Shown: piece after piece, positions 51,897-60,599 of the stretch
How positions within the stretch are numbered: the stretch's first letter is position 1
How the letters are laid out: each line of letters starts with the position of its first letter
Translations under genes and position numbers: made by a program
NCBI GenBank assembly: GCA_035550595.1
Contig: DASZOV010000004.1
Location: 1 to 64,000 of the forward strand
DNA: 64,000 nt
Direction of reading: 5' to 3'
Source: CALFMR01 sp035550595
Lineage (GTDB): Bacteria; Acidobacteriota; Vicinamibacteria; Vicinamibacterales; SCN-69-37
Notes under the pieces: model-generated
What the model saw: the letters and a program-made list of their open reading frames with translations, nothing else
Databases searched by the model: none
What the model was told of the DNA's origin: nothing

Positions 51897-53183
51897 ATGA
51901 TGCGCACGCCCGCTACTCTGGCCGGCTTGGTTGCCGCGGCCGGCCTCGCGTTCTCGATGCCGCTCGCCGCGCAGGGCACGATCAAGGTCGGCATCCTGCA
52001 CTCGCTCTCCGGCACGATGGCCATCAGCGAGACGACGCTGAAGGACACCGTCCTGATGCTCATCGACGAGCAGAACAAGAAGGGCGGCCTGCTCGGCAAG
52101 AAGCTCGAGCCGGTCGTCGTCGATCCCGCGTCGGACTGGCCGCTCTTCGCCGAGAAGGCCCGCGAGCTCCTCGAGAAGGACAAGGTCTCGGTCGTCTTCG
52201 GCTGCTGGACGTCGGTGTCCCGCAAGTCCGTGCTGCCCGTCTTCGAGAAGGACGACGGCCTGCTGTTCTACCCGGTGCAGTACGAGGGCGAGGAGTCGTC
52301 GCGTAACGTGATCTACACGGGCGCCGCGCCCAATCAGCAGGCGATTCCCGCCGTCGACTACCTGATGAACCAGGTCGGCGTGAAACGGTGGGTGCTCGAA
52401 GGCACCGACTACGTGTACCCGCGGACGACGAACAAGATCCTGGAGGCGTACCTGAAGGCAAAGGGCGTCGCCCCCGCGGACATCTCGATCAACTACACGC
52501 CGTTCGGCTACTCCGACTGGCAGACGCGCGTGGCCGAGATCAAGCGGTTCGGCTCGGCCGGCAAGAAAACCGCGGTCGTCTCGACGATCAACGGCGACGC
52601 GAACGTGCCGTTCTACAAGGAGCTCGGCAACCAGAAGATCTCGGCTGAGGACATTCCGGTCATCGCCTTCTCGGTCGGCGAGGAGGAGCTGTCGGGTCTC
52701 GACGCCAAGCCGCTCGTCGGGCACCTGGCGGCGTGGAACTACTTCGAGAGCATCGCGACGCCGGCCAACAAGGCGTTCATCGACCAGTGGCACGCCTACA
52801 TCAAGAATCCGAAGCGCGTGACCAACGACCCGATGGAGGCGCACTACATCGGCTTCAACCTGTGGGTGAAGGCCGTCCAGAAGGCGGGCACGACCGACGT
52901 CGACAAGGTCATCGCCGCGCTGCCGGGGCTCGAGGTGCCGAACCTGACGGGCGGCATGGCGAAGGTGCTGCCGAACCATCACATCACCAAGCCGGTCTAC
53001 ATCGGCGAGGTTCGCGCCGACGGGCAGTTCGACGTGGTCTGGAAGACGCCGACGACCGTGCCGGGCGATGCCTGGTCCGACTATCTGCCGGCCGACAAGG
53101 GGGTCGTCGCCGACTGGGTCACGCTCAAGTGCGGCAACTACAACACCCGCACCAAGGTCTGCTCGGGACAGAACTACAAGTGA
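51897..53183 (+). CDS. urtA: Urea ABC transporter substrate-binding protein
   Basis: This 428-residue periplasmic binding protein has a signal peptide (about 1-25) and then the UrtA signature: IKVGILHSLSGTMAISETTL, DPASDWPLFAEKARELL, VVFGCWTSVSRKSVLPVFE, LLFYPVQYEGEESS and TDYVYPRTTNKIL. The family binds urea or short amides with sub-micromolar affinity. AAGGAG lies 8 bases before the first ATG of ATGATG. Its stop overlaps the GTG of urtB. Confidence 0.96.
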   Translation: MMRTPATLAGLVAAAGLAFSMPLAAQGTIKVGILHSLSGTMAISETTLKDTVLMLIDEQNKKGGLLGKKLEPVVVDPASDWPLFAEKARELLEKDKVSVVFGCWTSVSRKSVLPVFEKDDGLLFYPVQYEGEESSRNVIYTGAAPNQQAIPAVDYLMNQVGVKRWVLEGTDYVYPRTTNKILEAYLKAKGVAPADISINYTPFGYSDWQTRVAEIKRFGSAGKKTAVVSTINGDANVPFYKELGNQKISAEDIPVIAFSVGEEELSGLDAKPLVGHLAAWNYFESIATPANKAFIDQWHAYIKNPKRVTNDPMEAHYIGFNLWVKAVQKAGTTDVDKVIAALPGLEVPNLTGGMAKVLPNHHITKPVYIGEVRADGQFDVVWKTPTTVPGDAWSDYLPADKGVVADWVTLKCGNYNTRTKVCSGQNYK

Positions 53184-54910
53184 GGCGCCTGATCGCTGGC
53201 GGGCGGTGGCGCGTTGCGCTGCCGCTCGCCGGCCTGCTCATCGTCTTCGCGTCGCGGACGCTGCCGGCGCAGCCGGCGGCGTCCGCGGGCGCGCCGGCGG
53301 CCGCGCCCGCGGCGCTGGCCGATGACGCCTCGCTCGTCGCGATGCTCGAGGCACTCCGCGCTGCCGACGCCACGTACGACTACGCGGCCAAGGCGGACGT
53401 CGCCAGGAAGCTGGCCGACAGCGGCGATCCCAGCGCGCCGGCCGTGCTCCAGGCGCTACTCGAGGATCGGTTGTACGTGCGGACGGCCGACGAGCGGGTG
53501 TTCATCGTCACCTCGGCCGACGACGCGCTGTCGTCGCTCGAACTGGTCGATCCCGTCTCGCGCCGCGTCGCCGGAAACGCGCCACGCGACGCACTGGCGA
53601 AGATTGGCACTAACAACAGCCTGCGGCGGACGCTGCGGATCCTCGTCGCGCGGTTCGCCTTGTCGAGTCCGGACGCGACGACCCGGCTCGGCGCCGTCGA
53701 GGAGATGTTGCGATCGCTCGACGAGGCGAACGTCGCCCGGCTCAGGGCGCAGATGAGCCGTGAGACGGATCCTCGCGTGAAGGAGGAAATCGAGACGGGG
53801 CTGGCCTTGGCCGCGCTCGATGGCACCGACACCGACCGGGCGGCGCGACTCGCGGCCATTCACACGCTGTCCGGTAAGCTGCGCCCGGAGGCGCGCAACC
53901 GGCTCCAGCAACTGCTCGATCGTTCACCCGACGGGACGTACGCCGAACCCGACGCGGAGGTACGGCAGGCGGCGGCCGCCGCCGTGCGGCGCATCGACGA
54001 CTGGCGGACGTTCTACTCGTACGTCGAGACGCTGTTCTTCGGGCTCAGCCTGGGATCGGTGCTCGTGCTCGCGGCCATCGGCCTGGCGATTACGTTCGGC
54101 GTCATGGGCGTCATCAACATGGCGCACGGCGAGTTGATGATGCTCGGGGCCTACACGACGTACGTCACCCAGCTCCTCATGCCGAACCACATCGGGGCCT
54201 CGATCATCGTGGCGATTCCCGCGGCGTTCGTGGTGTCGGGCCTCGCGGGCGTCGCCATCGAGCGCACGATCATCCGCTATCTGTACGGGCGGCCGCTCGA
54301 GACGCTGCTCGCCACGTTCGGCATCAGCCTGGTGCTGCAGCAGTTGGTGCGGTCGATCTTCACGGCGCTGAACCGGTCGGTCGAAACGCCGGCGTGGATG
54401 AGCGGCACGTGGCAGATCAACGGCGCGCTGGCGATCACCTACAACCGGCTCGACATCGTCGTGTTCACGTTCGCCGTGTTCGGCGTCCTGCTCGTCGTGC
54501 TCAAGCGCACCCGGCTGGGGCTCGACATCCGCGCGGTCTCCCAGAACCGGACGATGGCCCAGGCCATGGGCATCCGCACCGACTGGGTGGACGCGATGAC
54601 CTTCGGGCTCGGCGCGGGTATCGCGGGCGTGGCGGGCGTCGCGCTCAGCCAGTTGACGAACGTCGGTCCGAACCTCGGCCAGTCGTACATCATCGACTCG
54701 TTCATGGTGGTCGTGTTCGGCGGCGTGGGGAACCTGTGGGGCACGTTCATCGGCGGCATGACGATGGGCGTCGTCAACAAGGTGCTCGAGCCGTATGCCG
54801 GAGCCGTGCTCGCCAAGATCTTCGTCCTGATCGCGCTGATCCTCTTCATCCAGCGCCGGCCGCGGGGCCTGTTTCCGCAGACCGGGCGCGCCGCGGACGG
54901 GCAGTCGTGA
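53180..54910 (+). CDS. urtB: Urea ABC transporter permease UrtB with N-terminal helical extension
   Basis: This 576-residue protein has a signal-like helix (about 12-30) followed by a soluble HEAT-like helical region (about 45-270) seen in UrtB proteins and likely located in the periplasm. The LivH-type permease follows (about 275-570), with GLAITFGVMGVINMAHGELM, ERTIIRYLYGRPLETLLATF and ISLVLQQLVR (gap) VVFGGVGNLWG. It forms the membrane pore with UrtC. The GTG at 53180 shares 4 bases with the urtA stop. Confidence 0.95.
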   Translation: MRRLIAGGRWRVALPLAGLLIVFASRTLPAQPAASAGAPAAAPAALADDASLVAMLEALRAADATYDYAAKADVARKLADSGDPSAPAVLQALLEDRLYVRTADERVFIVTSADDALSSLELVDPVSRRVAGNAPRDALAKIGTNNSLRRTLRILVARFALSSPDATTRLGAVEEMLRSLDEANVARLRAQMSRETDPRVKEEIETGLALAALDGTDTDRAARLAAIHTLSGKLRPEARNRLQQLLDRSPDGTYAEPDAEVRQAAAAAVRRIDDWRTFYSYVETLFFGLSLGSVLVLAAIGLAITFGVMGVINMAHGELMMLGAYTTYVTQLLMPNHIGASIIVAIPAAFVVSGLAGVAIERTIIRYLYGRPLETLLATFGISLVLQQLVRSIFTALNRSVETPAWMSGTWQINGALAITYNRLDIVVFTFAVFGVLLVVLKRTRLGLDIRAVSQNRTMAQAMGIRTDWVDAMTFGLGAGIAGVAGVALSQLTNVGPNLGQSYIIDSFMVVVFGGVGNLWGTFIGGMTMGVVNKVLEPYAGAVLAKIFVLIALILFIQRRPRGLFPQTGRAADGQS

Positions 54911-56004
54911 CCGCGCGCCGCTGGCTCGGTGCCGGCGCCGACGCGCGCCGGGGGACGATTCTGCTCGTGGCGCTCGCGGTCACGGCCGTGGTGGTGCCGC
55001 TCTTGAACCTCGCGGTGCCGCCGGCCTCGCCGCTGCACGTGTCGACGTACGCCGTCACGCTCATCGGCAAGTATCTCTGCTACGCGCTGCTCGCGCTGTC
55101 GGTCGATTTGATCTGGGGGTACTGCGGCATCCTGAGCCTCGGCCACGGCGCGTTCTTCGCGTTGGGCGGATACGCCATGGGCATGTATCTCATGCGCGAG
55201 ATCGGGCCGCGCGGGGTGTACGGCGATCCGGTGCTGCCCGACTTCATGGTGTTCCTGAACTGGCACAAGCTGCCGTGGTTCTGGTACGGCTTCAACCACT
55301 TCTGGTTCGCGGCGATCATGGTGGCCGTCGTGCCCGGCGTGCTCGCGCTGGTGTTCGGCTGGCTGGCGTTTCGTTCGCGCGTGACCGGCGTCTATCTGTC
55401 GATCATCACCCAGGCGCTGAGTTACGCGCTCATGTTGGCGTTCTTCCGGAACGACATGGGCTTCGGCGGCAACAACGGCTTCACGGACTTCAAGGACATC
55501 CTGGGGTTCGATCTCCACCGCGACGCCACGCGCGACGCGCTGCTCGCGCTGACGGCGGTCGCCCTCGCGCTGGCCTATCTCGTCTGCCGCGCGATCGTCA
55601 CGTCGCGGGCCGGGAGAGTGATCCGCGCCATCCGCGACGCCGAGAGCCGTACGCGGTTTCTCGGCTACCGGGTCGAGTCGTTCAAGTTGTGGGTGTTCGT
55701 CGTCTCGGCCGTGCTCGCGGGCGTCGCCGGCGCGTTGTACGTGCCGCAGGTGGGCATCATCAACCCGAGCGAGTTCGATCCGATCAACTCGATCGAGATC
55801 GTCATCTGGGTCGCGGTCGGCGGACGCGGCACGCTCGTCGGCGCGATCATGGGGGCCATCCTGGTCAACTACGCCAAGACCTACTTCACCGGCGCGCTGC
55901 CCGAGATCTGGCTCTACGCGCTCGGCGCGCTCTTCGTGCTCGTTACCCGGCTGCTGCCACGCGGGATCATCGGACTGCTGCCGTCGCGGAGCGCCGCCTC
56001 GTGA
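54907..56004 (+). CDS. urtC: Urea ABC transporter permease UrtC
   Basis: This 365-residue LivM-type permease has about nine membrane helices. The mark is DLIWGYCGILSLGHGAFFAL, then FNHFWFAAIM and the Urt-type GGNNGFTDFKDILGFDLH, and RAIRDAESRTRFLGYRVESF (cytoplasmic loop contacting the ATPases). It pairs with UrtB. The GTG at 54907 overlaps the urtB stop, and its stop overlaps urtD. Confidence 0.96.
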   Translation: MTARRWLGAGADARRGTILLVALAVTAVVVPLLNLAVPPASPLHVSTYAVTLIGKYLCYALLALSVDLIWGYCGILSLGHGAFFALGGYAMGMYLMREIGPRGVYGDPVLPDFMVFLNWHKLPWFWYGFNHFWFAAIMVAVVPGVLALVFGWLAFRSRVTGVYLSIITQALSYALMLAFFRNDMGFGGNNGFTDFKDILGFDLHRDATRDALLALTAVALALAYLVCRAIVTSRAGRVIRAIRDAESRTRFLGYRVESFKLWVFVVSAVLAGVAGALYVPQVGIINPSEFDPINSIEIVIWVAVGGRGTLVGAIMGAILVNYAKTYFTGALPEIWLYALGALFVLVTRLLPRGIIGLLPSRSAAS

Positions 56005-56750
56005 CCGCGACCTCCTCGAAGCGGTTGTACCTGGAACACGTCACCGTCAGCTTCGACGGGTTCAAGGCGCTCGACGACCTCTCGCTCTACGTCGATCCGG
56101 GCGAGCTCCGCTGCATCATCGGGCCGAACGGCGCGGGGAAGACGACGATGATGGACGTCGTGACGGGCAAGACGCGGCCGACCGACGGGTCGGTGTGGTT
56201 CGGCAGCACGATTGACCTGCTCGCGCTCAACGAGCCGGAGATCGTGCAGGCCGGCATCGGCCGCAAGTTCCAGAAGCCGACCGTTTTCGAATTCCTGACC
56301 GTCCATGAGAATCTGGAGCTGTCGCTCGCCGGCCGGAAGACCGTCTGGCGCACGCTGCGCGCGCGCTTGTCCGAGGCCGACCGCGATCGGATCGACGAGG
56401 TGCTCGGCGTGATTCGGCTGACGGCCGAGCGGGCGCGCCTCGCGAGTACGCTCTCGCACGGACAGAAGCAGTGGCTCGAGATCGGAATGCTGCTCATGCA
56501 GCAGCCCGAGCTGCTGCTCGTCGACGAGCCGGTCGCCGGCATGACGCCTCAGGAGAGCGAGCGGACCGCCGAACTGCTCGTCTCGCTCGCCGGCGCACAC
56601 TCGGTCGTCGTCGTCGAGCACGACATGGACTTCGTGCGATCGATCGCGCGGCGCGTCACGGTGCTCCACGAGGGCCGCGTGCTCTCGGAAGGATCGATGG
56701 ACGACGTGCAGAACGACCCGCGCGTCGTCGAGGTGTATCTCGGACAATGA
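56001..56750 (+). CDS. urtD: Urea ABC transporter ATPase UrtD
   Basis: This 249-residue ATP-binding subunit has Walker A GPNGAGKTT near 40, the UrtD-type signature LSHGQKQWLEIGM, Walker B LLLVDEPVAGM, and an H-loop in VVVVEHDMDFV. It energises import with UrtE. The GTG at 56001 overlaps the urtC stop (4 bases), and its stop overlaps the urtE ATG. Confidence 0.96.
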   Translation: MTATSSKRLYLEHVTVSFDGFKALDDLSLYVDPGELRCIIGPNGAGKTTMMDVVTGKTRPTDGSVWFGSTIDLLALNEPEIVQAGIGRKFQKPTVFEFLTVHENLELSLAGRKTVWRTLRARLSEADRDRIDEVLGVIRLTAERARLASTLSHGQKQWLEIGMLLMQQPELLLVDEPVAGMTPQESERTAELLVSLAGAHSVVVVEHDMDFVRSIARRVTVLHEGRVLSEGSMDDVQNDPRVVEVYLGQ

Positions 56751-57448
56751 GCGTGCTGTCGGTCGAGGGCCTCAATCAGTCGTATGGCGGCAGCCACATT
56801 CTCTGGGACGTCGACCTCGAGGTGCCCCGCGGCTCGCGCACCTGCCTCATGGGGCGCAACGGCATGGGCAAGACGACGCTGCTCAAGTGCGTCATGGGCC
56901 TCTTGCCCGTGACCTCGGGCCGGTTGTCGTTCGACGGCCATGATCTGCGGGCGTTGCCGGCCGAGGCGCGCGCGCGTCTCGGTATCGGCTACGTGCCGCA
57001 AGGTCGCGACATCTTTCCGCACCTCACGGTCGAGGAGAACCTCCGCGTCGGCCTCGGCATCCGGCGCGGCGGTCCGCGCGCGATCCCGCCGCTCGTCTTC
57101 GAGCTCTTCCCCGTGCTGCACGACATGCGCCGCCGCCGCGGGGGCGATCTCTCGGGCGGCCAGCAACAGCAGCTCGCAATCGGCCGCGCGCTGGTGCTCG
57201 AGCCGTCGCTGCTCCTCTTGGACGAGCCGACCGAAGGCATTCAGCCGAACATCGTGCACGAGATCGGCGACATCATCCTGCGGCTCAATCGTGATGCCGG
57301 ACTGACCGTGCTGCTCGTCGAACAGAAGTTGCCGTTCGCCCGACGGGTCGCCAGCCGGTTCGTCATCCTCGAGAACGGCCGGTCGGTGGCGAACGGTCCC
57401 ATCGACACGCTGACCGACGACGTCGTGAACGCACACCTGACGGTGTAG
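56747..57448 (+). CDS. urtE: Urea ABC transporter ATPase UrtE
   Basis: This 233-residue ATP-binding subunit has Walker A GRNGMGKTT near 37, the Q-loop region GYVPQGRDIFPHLTVEENLR, signature LSGGQQQQLAIGRAL, Walker B LLLLDEPTEGIQPN and an H-loop replaced by VLLVEQKLPFA, as is normal for UrtE/LivF. It completes the five-gene transporter. No urease (ure) gene follows in the window, so urea hydrolysis must be encoded elsewhere or the true substrate is another amide. Confidence 0.96.
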   Translation: MSVLSVEGLNQSYGGSHILWDVDLEVPRGSRTCLMGRNGMGKTTLLKCVMGLLPVTSGRLSFDGHDLRALPAEARARLGIGYVPQGRDIFPHLTVEENLRVGLGIRRGGPRAIPPLVFELFPVLHDMRRRRGGDLSGGQQQQLAIGRALVLEPSLLLLDEPTEGIQPNIVHEIGDIILRLNRDAGLTVLLVEQKLPFARRVASRFVILENGRSVANGPIDTLTDDVVNAHLTV

Positions 57449-57560
57449 CGGGGAAGCGCTGGCGATCCCCTGAAGATGGCGCATAATGCGCCGAGCTTCC
57501 TGTCCGTTCACCAGATCACATGCCCGCGCGCAGGCTGCGCGCGAATCAGGAGATGCCGTG

Positions 57561-58283
57561 ATGGCCGTGTGTTCGCTTGCCGAAGTTCGCCCATCGTCCG
57601 GCCGCATCATCGCGACGATCGTTGTCCTGGGACTGGCGCTCGCCGCGGCGCCACGCGCGTCGGCGCAAGCGGCCGCCGTGCCGCGCTCGCAGCGTTTCGA
57701 AGCGGCCGTCCACGCCTATGAGGTCGCTGACGCGGCGAAACCCGAGCCGCGCGGCGCGATCCTGCTCGCCGGCGACTCGCAGTTCTATCGCTGGAAGACG
57801 CTGCACGAGGACTTGCCGGGCTACACCGTCGTCAATCGTGGCATCGACTCGTTCGAGACGTCCGATCTCGTGCACTACGCCGATCGTCTCGTGCTGCCGT
57901 ACAAGCCGCGGCTCATCGTGCTGCACACGGGCGGCAACGACGTGAACAATGGCAAGAGTGCCGAGACGATCCTTGCCGACTTCAAGGCGTTCGTCGCGAT
58001 CGTCCGCGCGGCGATGCCGGACGTGCCCATCGCGTTCACGAGCATCACGCCGAGTCCCGGCCGCTGGGAACAGGCGCCACGACGGAAGGTCGCCAACGAC
58101 CTCGTGAAGCGCTACATCGCCACGCAGCCGAAGCTCCTGTACATCGACCTGTGGGACGCGATGCTGACGCCCGACGGCCAGCCGCGCGAGGACATCTGGG
58201 TGGCCGATCGCATTCACCCGAACCAGGCCGGTTATCGCATCCGCGTCGCGATCATGAAACCGATCCTCGGGCCGCCGCGCTGA
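57561..58283 (+). CDS. Secreted SGNH/GDSL hydrolase
   Basis: This 240-residue protein has a signal peptide (about 14-36). The four SGNH blocks are present: GDS with Ser73 (LLAGDSQFYRW), the Gly block NRGIDS, the Asn block TGGNDVN and the Asp-His pair DRIHPNQAG (Asp216, His219). The family includes esterases and sugar deacetylases acting on cell-wall or plant polysaccharides. AGGAG lies 8 bases before the ATG at 57561 and fixes the start; an upstream in-frame ATG lacks a ribosome site. It is 112 bases after urtE. Confidence 0.88.
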   Translation: MAVCSLAEVRPSSGRIIATIVVLGLALAAAPRASAQAAAVPRSQRFEAAVHAYEVADAAKPEPRGAILLAGDSQFYRWKTLHEDLPGYTVVNRGIDSFETSDLVHYADRLVLPYKPRLIVLHTGGNDVNNGKSAETILADFKAFVAIVRAAMPDVPIAFTSITPSPGRWEQAPRRKVANDLVKRYIATQPKLLYIDLWDAMLTPDGQPREDIWVADRIHPNQAGYRIRVAIMKPILGPPR

Positions 58284-58284
58284 G

Positions 58285-58375
58285 CAAAGATGACACCGCG
58301 AGCCCCCGAGCGCCAGCGAGGGCGGCGAGCGTCGTAGCGTTGGGGGTGGGGCCCCAACGCATTGCAAAAAAGAAG
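58285..58375 (+). repeat. Dispersed repeat, family C, copy 3 (short)
   Basis: AAAGATGACACCGCGAGCCC followed by CCGAGCG...GAGGGCGG and GGGGTGGGGCCCCAACGCAT, then TGCAAAAAAGA, as in copies 1 and 2. It fills the space between the SGNH gene and the convergent ltrA-like gene; the first base lies next to the SGNH stop codon. Internal GC arms could act as a two-way terminator. Confidence 0.75.
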
Positions 58376-58386
58376 GCAGCGACTCG

Positions 58387-59517
58387 TCACGCGTGGTCGC
58401 GCGGCAGTCCCATCACGATCTTGATCCCCACGATCGCCGCCACGATCACGCCAATGCCGAGTACCGGCTCGCGCGTGAAGGGCATCAGCAGAATGAGCGG
58501 TGCGGCGGCTGGGCCGAGCCAGCGGGTGCGGCGATAGGCCGGGCGGTAGTGCAGGATCCAGAGACAGAGCAGATAGACGACGACGGGGATCGCGACCGCG
58601 AAGCCCGCGCCGACCGATCCGATCTCCGTATGTCCCGTGCGCTGGTCGATCGCGACGCCCAGCCCCGCGCCGACCGCCGCGACCGACGCGAACACGAGAT
58701 AGTGGCCGTAGCCCCAGAGAATGGCCGTGCGCAGACTCGTGAGCAGATCGTGCGCGGGGCGGTCGAAATAGATCCACCACATCCCGTACACGATGAGCGG
58801 TCCGCCGATGATGACCGGCATGAGCGCGCCGAGCGGGTCGCCCGCGTCGACGACCGATTGCACGGCGACCGTCGACGACAGGATCGACTCGCCGAGCACG
58901 ATGATCGTCAAGAGCCCGTACCGTTCCGCGATGTGATGCGGATGCCACGTCGTCGGCGTGTGGCGTTCGGCCCACACGGGGACGGCGAGCTCCAGCACGA
59001 GAAACGTCAGGAATCCGGGAATCCAGAGGCCCGGCAGAAACGCCAGCGTGACCCAGCAGACCTGGACCACCGCGACACCGATTGCGTACCGCAACGCCGT
59101 CGGCCGTCGCGCCCGATCGCCGGCGGCCGCGCGCAGCCACTGCGCCACGAGCGCCAGCCGCATGACGACGTACCCGATGATGACGGCGAGCGCGGGACCG
59201 CGGACTTCGAACATGCGCGAGATGCCGGCCGCGAGGATGAGCGCGCCCGTGATCTGCACGAACACGGCGAGCCGATACGGGACGTCGTCGCAGTCGTAGG
59301 CGGAGGCGAACCACGTGAAGTTCATCCACGCCCACCAGATGGCGAAGAACACCATCGCGAAGCCTTCGAGCCCGTGCGCCACGTGGCCCCCGGCCACGGC
59401 ATGATGGAGCTCCGCCGCGGCGCGTGAGATCGCGACGACGAAGACGAGATCGAAGAGCAGCTCGAGCGGCGTCGAGACGCGGTGCGGCTCGTCGGGCGAC
59501 CGGGCGATCATCGGCAT
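58387..59517 (-). CDS. Low-temperature-requirement A (LtrA)-like membrane protein
   Basis: This 376-residue membrane protein has about ten helices. The family opening is S-TPLELLFDLVFVVAISRAAA, then FFAIWWAWMNFTWFASAYDC, DD-x-x-YRL and HIAERYGLLTIIVLGESILS, which are LtrA marks. The biochemical role is not established; loss in Listeria impairs growth in the cold. It is transcribed alone, convergent with the SGNH gene. Confidence 0.93.
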   Translation of the reverse strand: MPMIARSPDEPHRVSTPLELLFDLVFVVAISRAAAELHHAVAGGHVAHGLEGFAMVFFAIWWAWMNFTWFASAYDCDDVPYRLAVFVQITGALILAAGISRMFEVRGPALAVIIGYVVMRLALVAQWLRAAAGDRARRPTALRYAIGVAVVQVCWVTLAFLPGLWIPGFLTFLVLELAVPVWAERHTPTTWHPHHIAERYGLLTIIVLGESILSSTVAVQSVVDAGDPLGALMPVIIGGPLIVYGMWWIYFDRPAHDLLTSLRTAILWGYGHYLVFASVAAVGAGLGVAIDQRTGHTEIGSVGAGFAVAIPVVVYLLCLWILHYRPAYRRTRWLGPAAAPLILLMPFTREPVLGIGVIVAAIVGIKIVMGLPRDHA

Positions 59518-59592
59518 GACGCGGATTCTACTGGAGCGGATGGCGCAGAACCGGCTCGCGCGTCGTCGGTCGAAATGGCGATGCGCCGTCCG

Positions 59593-60303
59593 TCACACGG
59601 CCGCGCGCGTCAACGCGCTGAGCCGCGTGCGCTGGCGGCCGGCGTCATCGAAGTTGGCCGGGTCCAACCATCCATCGAACGCGCGGCGCAGGCGCGGCCA
59701 CTCGGTGTCGATGACCGAGTACCACGCGGTGTCCCGACTGCGGCCCTTGTAGACCGTGGCCTGACGGAAGATCCCTTCGAACGTGAAGCCCAACCGCTCT
59801 GCCGCGGCGCGCGACGCGGCGTTGAGCGCGTCGCACTTCCACTCGTAGCGGCGATAGCCGAGGTCAAAGGCGCGCCGCATCATGAGGGTCATCGCTTCGG
59901 TGGCCGCGCGTGTGCGCTGGAGGCTCGGTGAGAACTGCAGATGGCCGACTTCGATTGCGCCCGCCGCGGGCGTGATGCGGAGGTACGCGGCGGCGCCCGC
60001 CGCGCGACCGGTCTCGACGTCGACGAGCGCGAAGAACAGCGGGTCAGCGCCGGTGCACGTCGCGCGCATCCAGTTCAGGTACGCGTCGAGATCGGCGAAT
60101 GGACCGTAGGGCAGGTACGTCCACATGCGGCCGGCGTCATCGCGCGCGTTGGCGGCATGGAGATCGGCGGCGAACCGCTCGTCGATCGGCTCGACGCGGA
60201 CGTAGCGCCCAACCATCGCGTCATGTGGCGGCGCCGGTGGCGGCGTCCAACCCGGCAGGGATGGTCCAACAGGTTGTCCGAAGGCGTTGAGGATTGGCGG
60301 CAT
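59593..60303 (-). CDS. GNAT-family acetyltransferase (RimJ/RimL-like)
   Basis: This 236-residue protein opens with a leader of ~40 residues (NAFGQPVGPSLPGW), typical of a subgroup with GQP(V/I)G. The RimJ-type GNAT domain follows: YVRVEPIDERFAADLHAAN, GAAAYLRITPAAGAIEVGHL and TRAATEAMTLMMRRAFDLGY, then CDALNAASRAAAERLGFTFE. Such enzymes acetylate proteins or small amines. The ATG at 60303 gives the leader seen in this group. Confidence 0.9.
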   Translation of the reverse strand: MPPILNAFGQPVGPSLPGWTPPPAPPHDAMVGRYVRVEPIDERFAADLHAANARDDAGRMWTYLPYGPFADLDAYLNWMRATCTGADPLFFALVDVETGRAAGAAAYLRITPAAGAIEVGHLQFSPSLQRTRAATEAMTLMMRRAFDLGYRRYEWKCDALNAASRAAAERLGFTFEGIFRQATVYKGRSRDTAWYSVIDTEWPRLRRAFDGWLDPANFDDAGRQRTRLSALTRAAV

Positions 60304-60466
60304 CACCGTCTCATTGTGCGGTGTCCGGTCCGCCGAACCCAAACGGCCGCTTCCGCCCCAGGTGCGTCAAATCGGATAGACTACGCCCTGCTCGCGCTTT
60401 GCCTGAGTCCTGCGGCCTGTATTCCGGCTATCGGTCCTCATTGAAGCATTGCTCGGAGGATCACCA

Positions 60467-60544
60467 ATGGCTGGAAACGGCAACTCGACGACATCAGCTC
60501 GCGTCACGGAACGACCCGCGGCGGCTGGCGCGCGTGAACGATGA
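60467..60544 (+). CDS. Possible 25-residue small peptide before the radical SAM gene
   Basis: ATG at 60467 is preceded by GGAGGATCACCA, the best ribosome site in the 296-base gap, and opens a 25-codon frame rich in Ala, Arg, Thr and Ser (MAGNGNSTTSARVTERP...). It ends 55 bases before the radical SAM start. It has no recognisable motif; it could be a leader peptide or chance. The rest of the gap (60304-60466) shows nothing clear. Confidence 0.3.
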   Translation: MAGNGNSTTSARVTERPAAAGARER

Positions 60545-60599
60545 CTCGTCCTCCCCACCTGCCATCGGCACGTTCGTGCGGCCGTCTCGAGGTCTGACC

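Noticed and set aside
57449..57560. GGGGA...TCCCC hairpin after urtE as a terminator
   Set aside because: Only five pairs, with an 11-base loop and no T tract; too weak to report as a feature.
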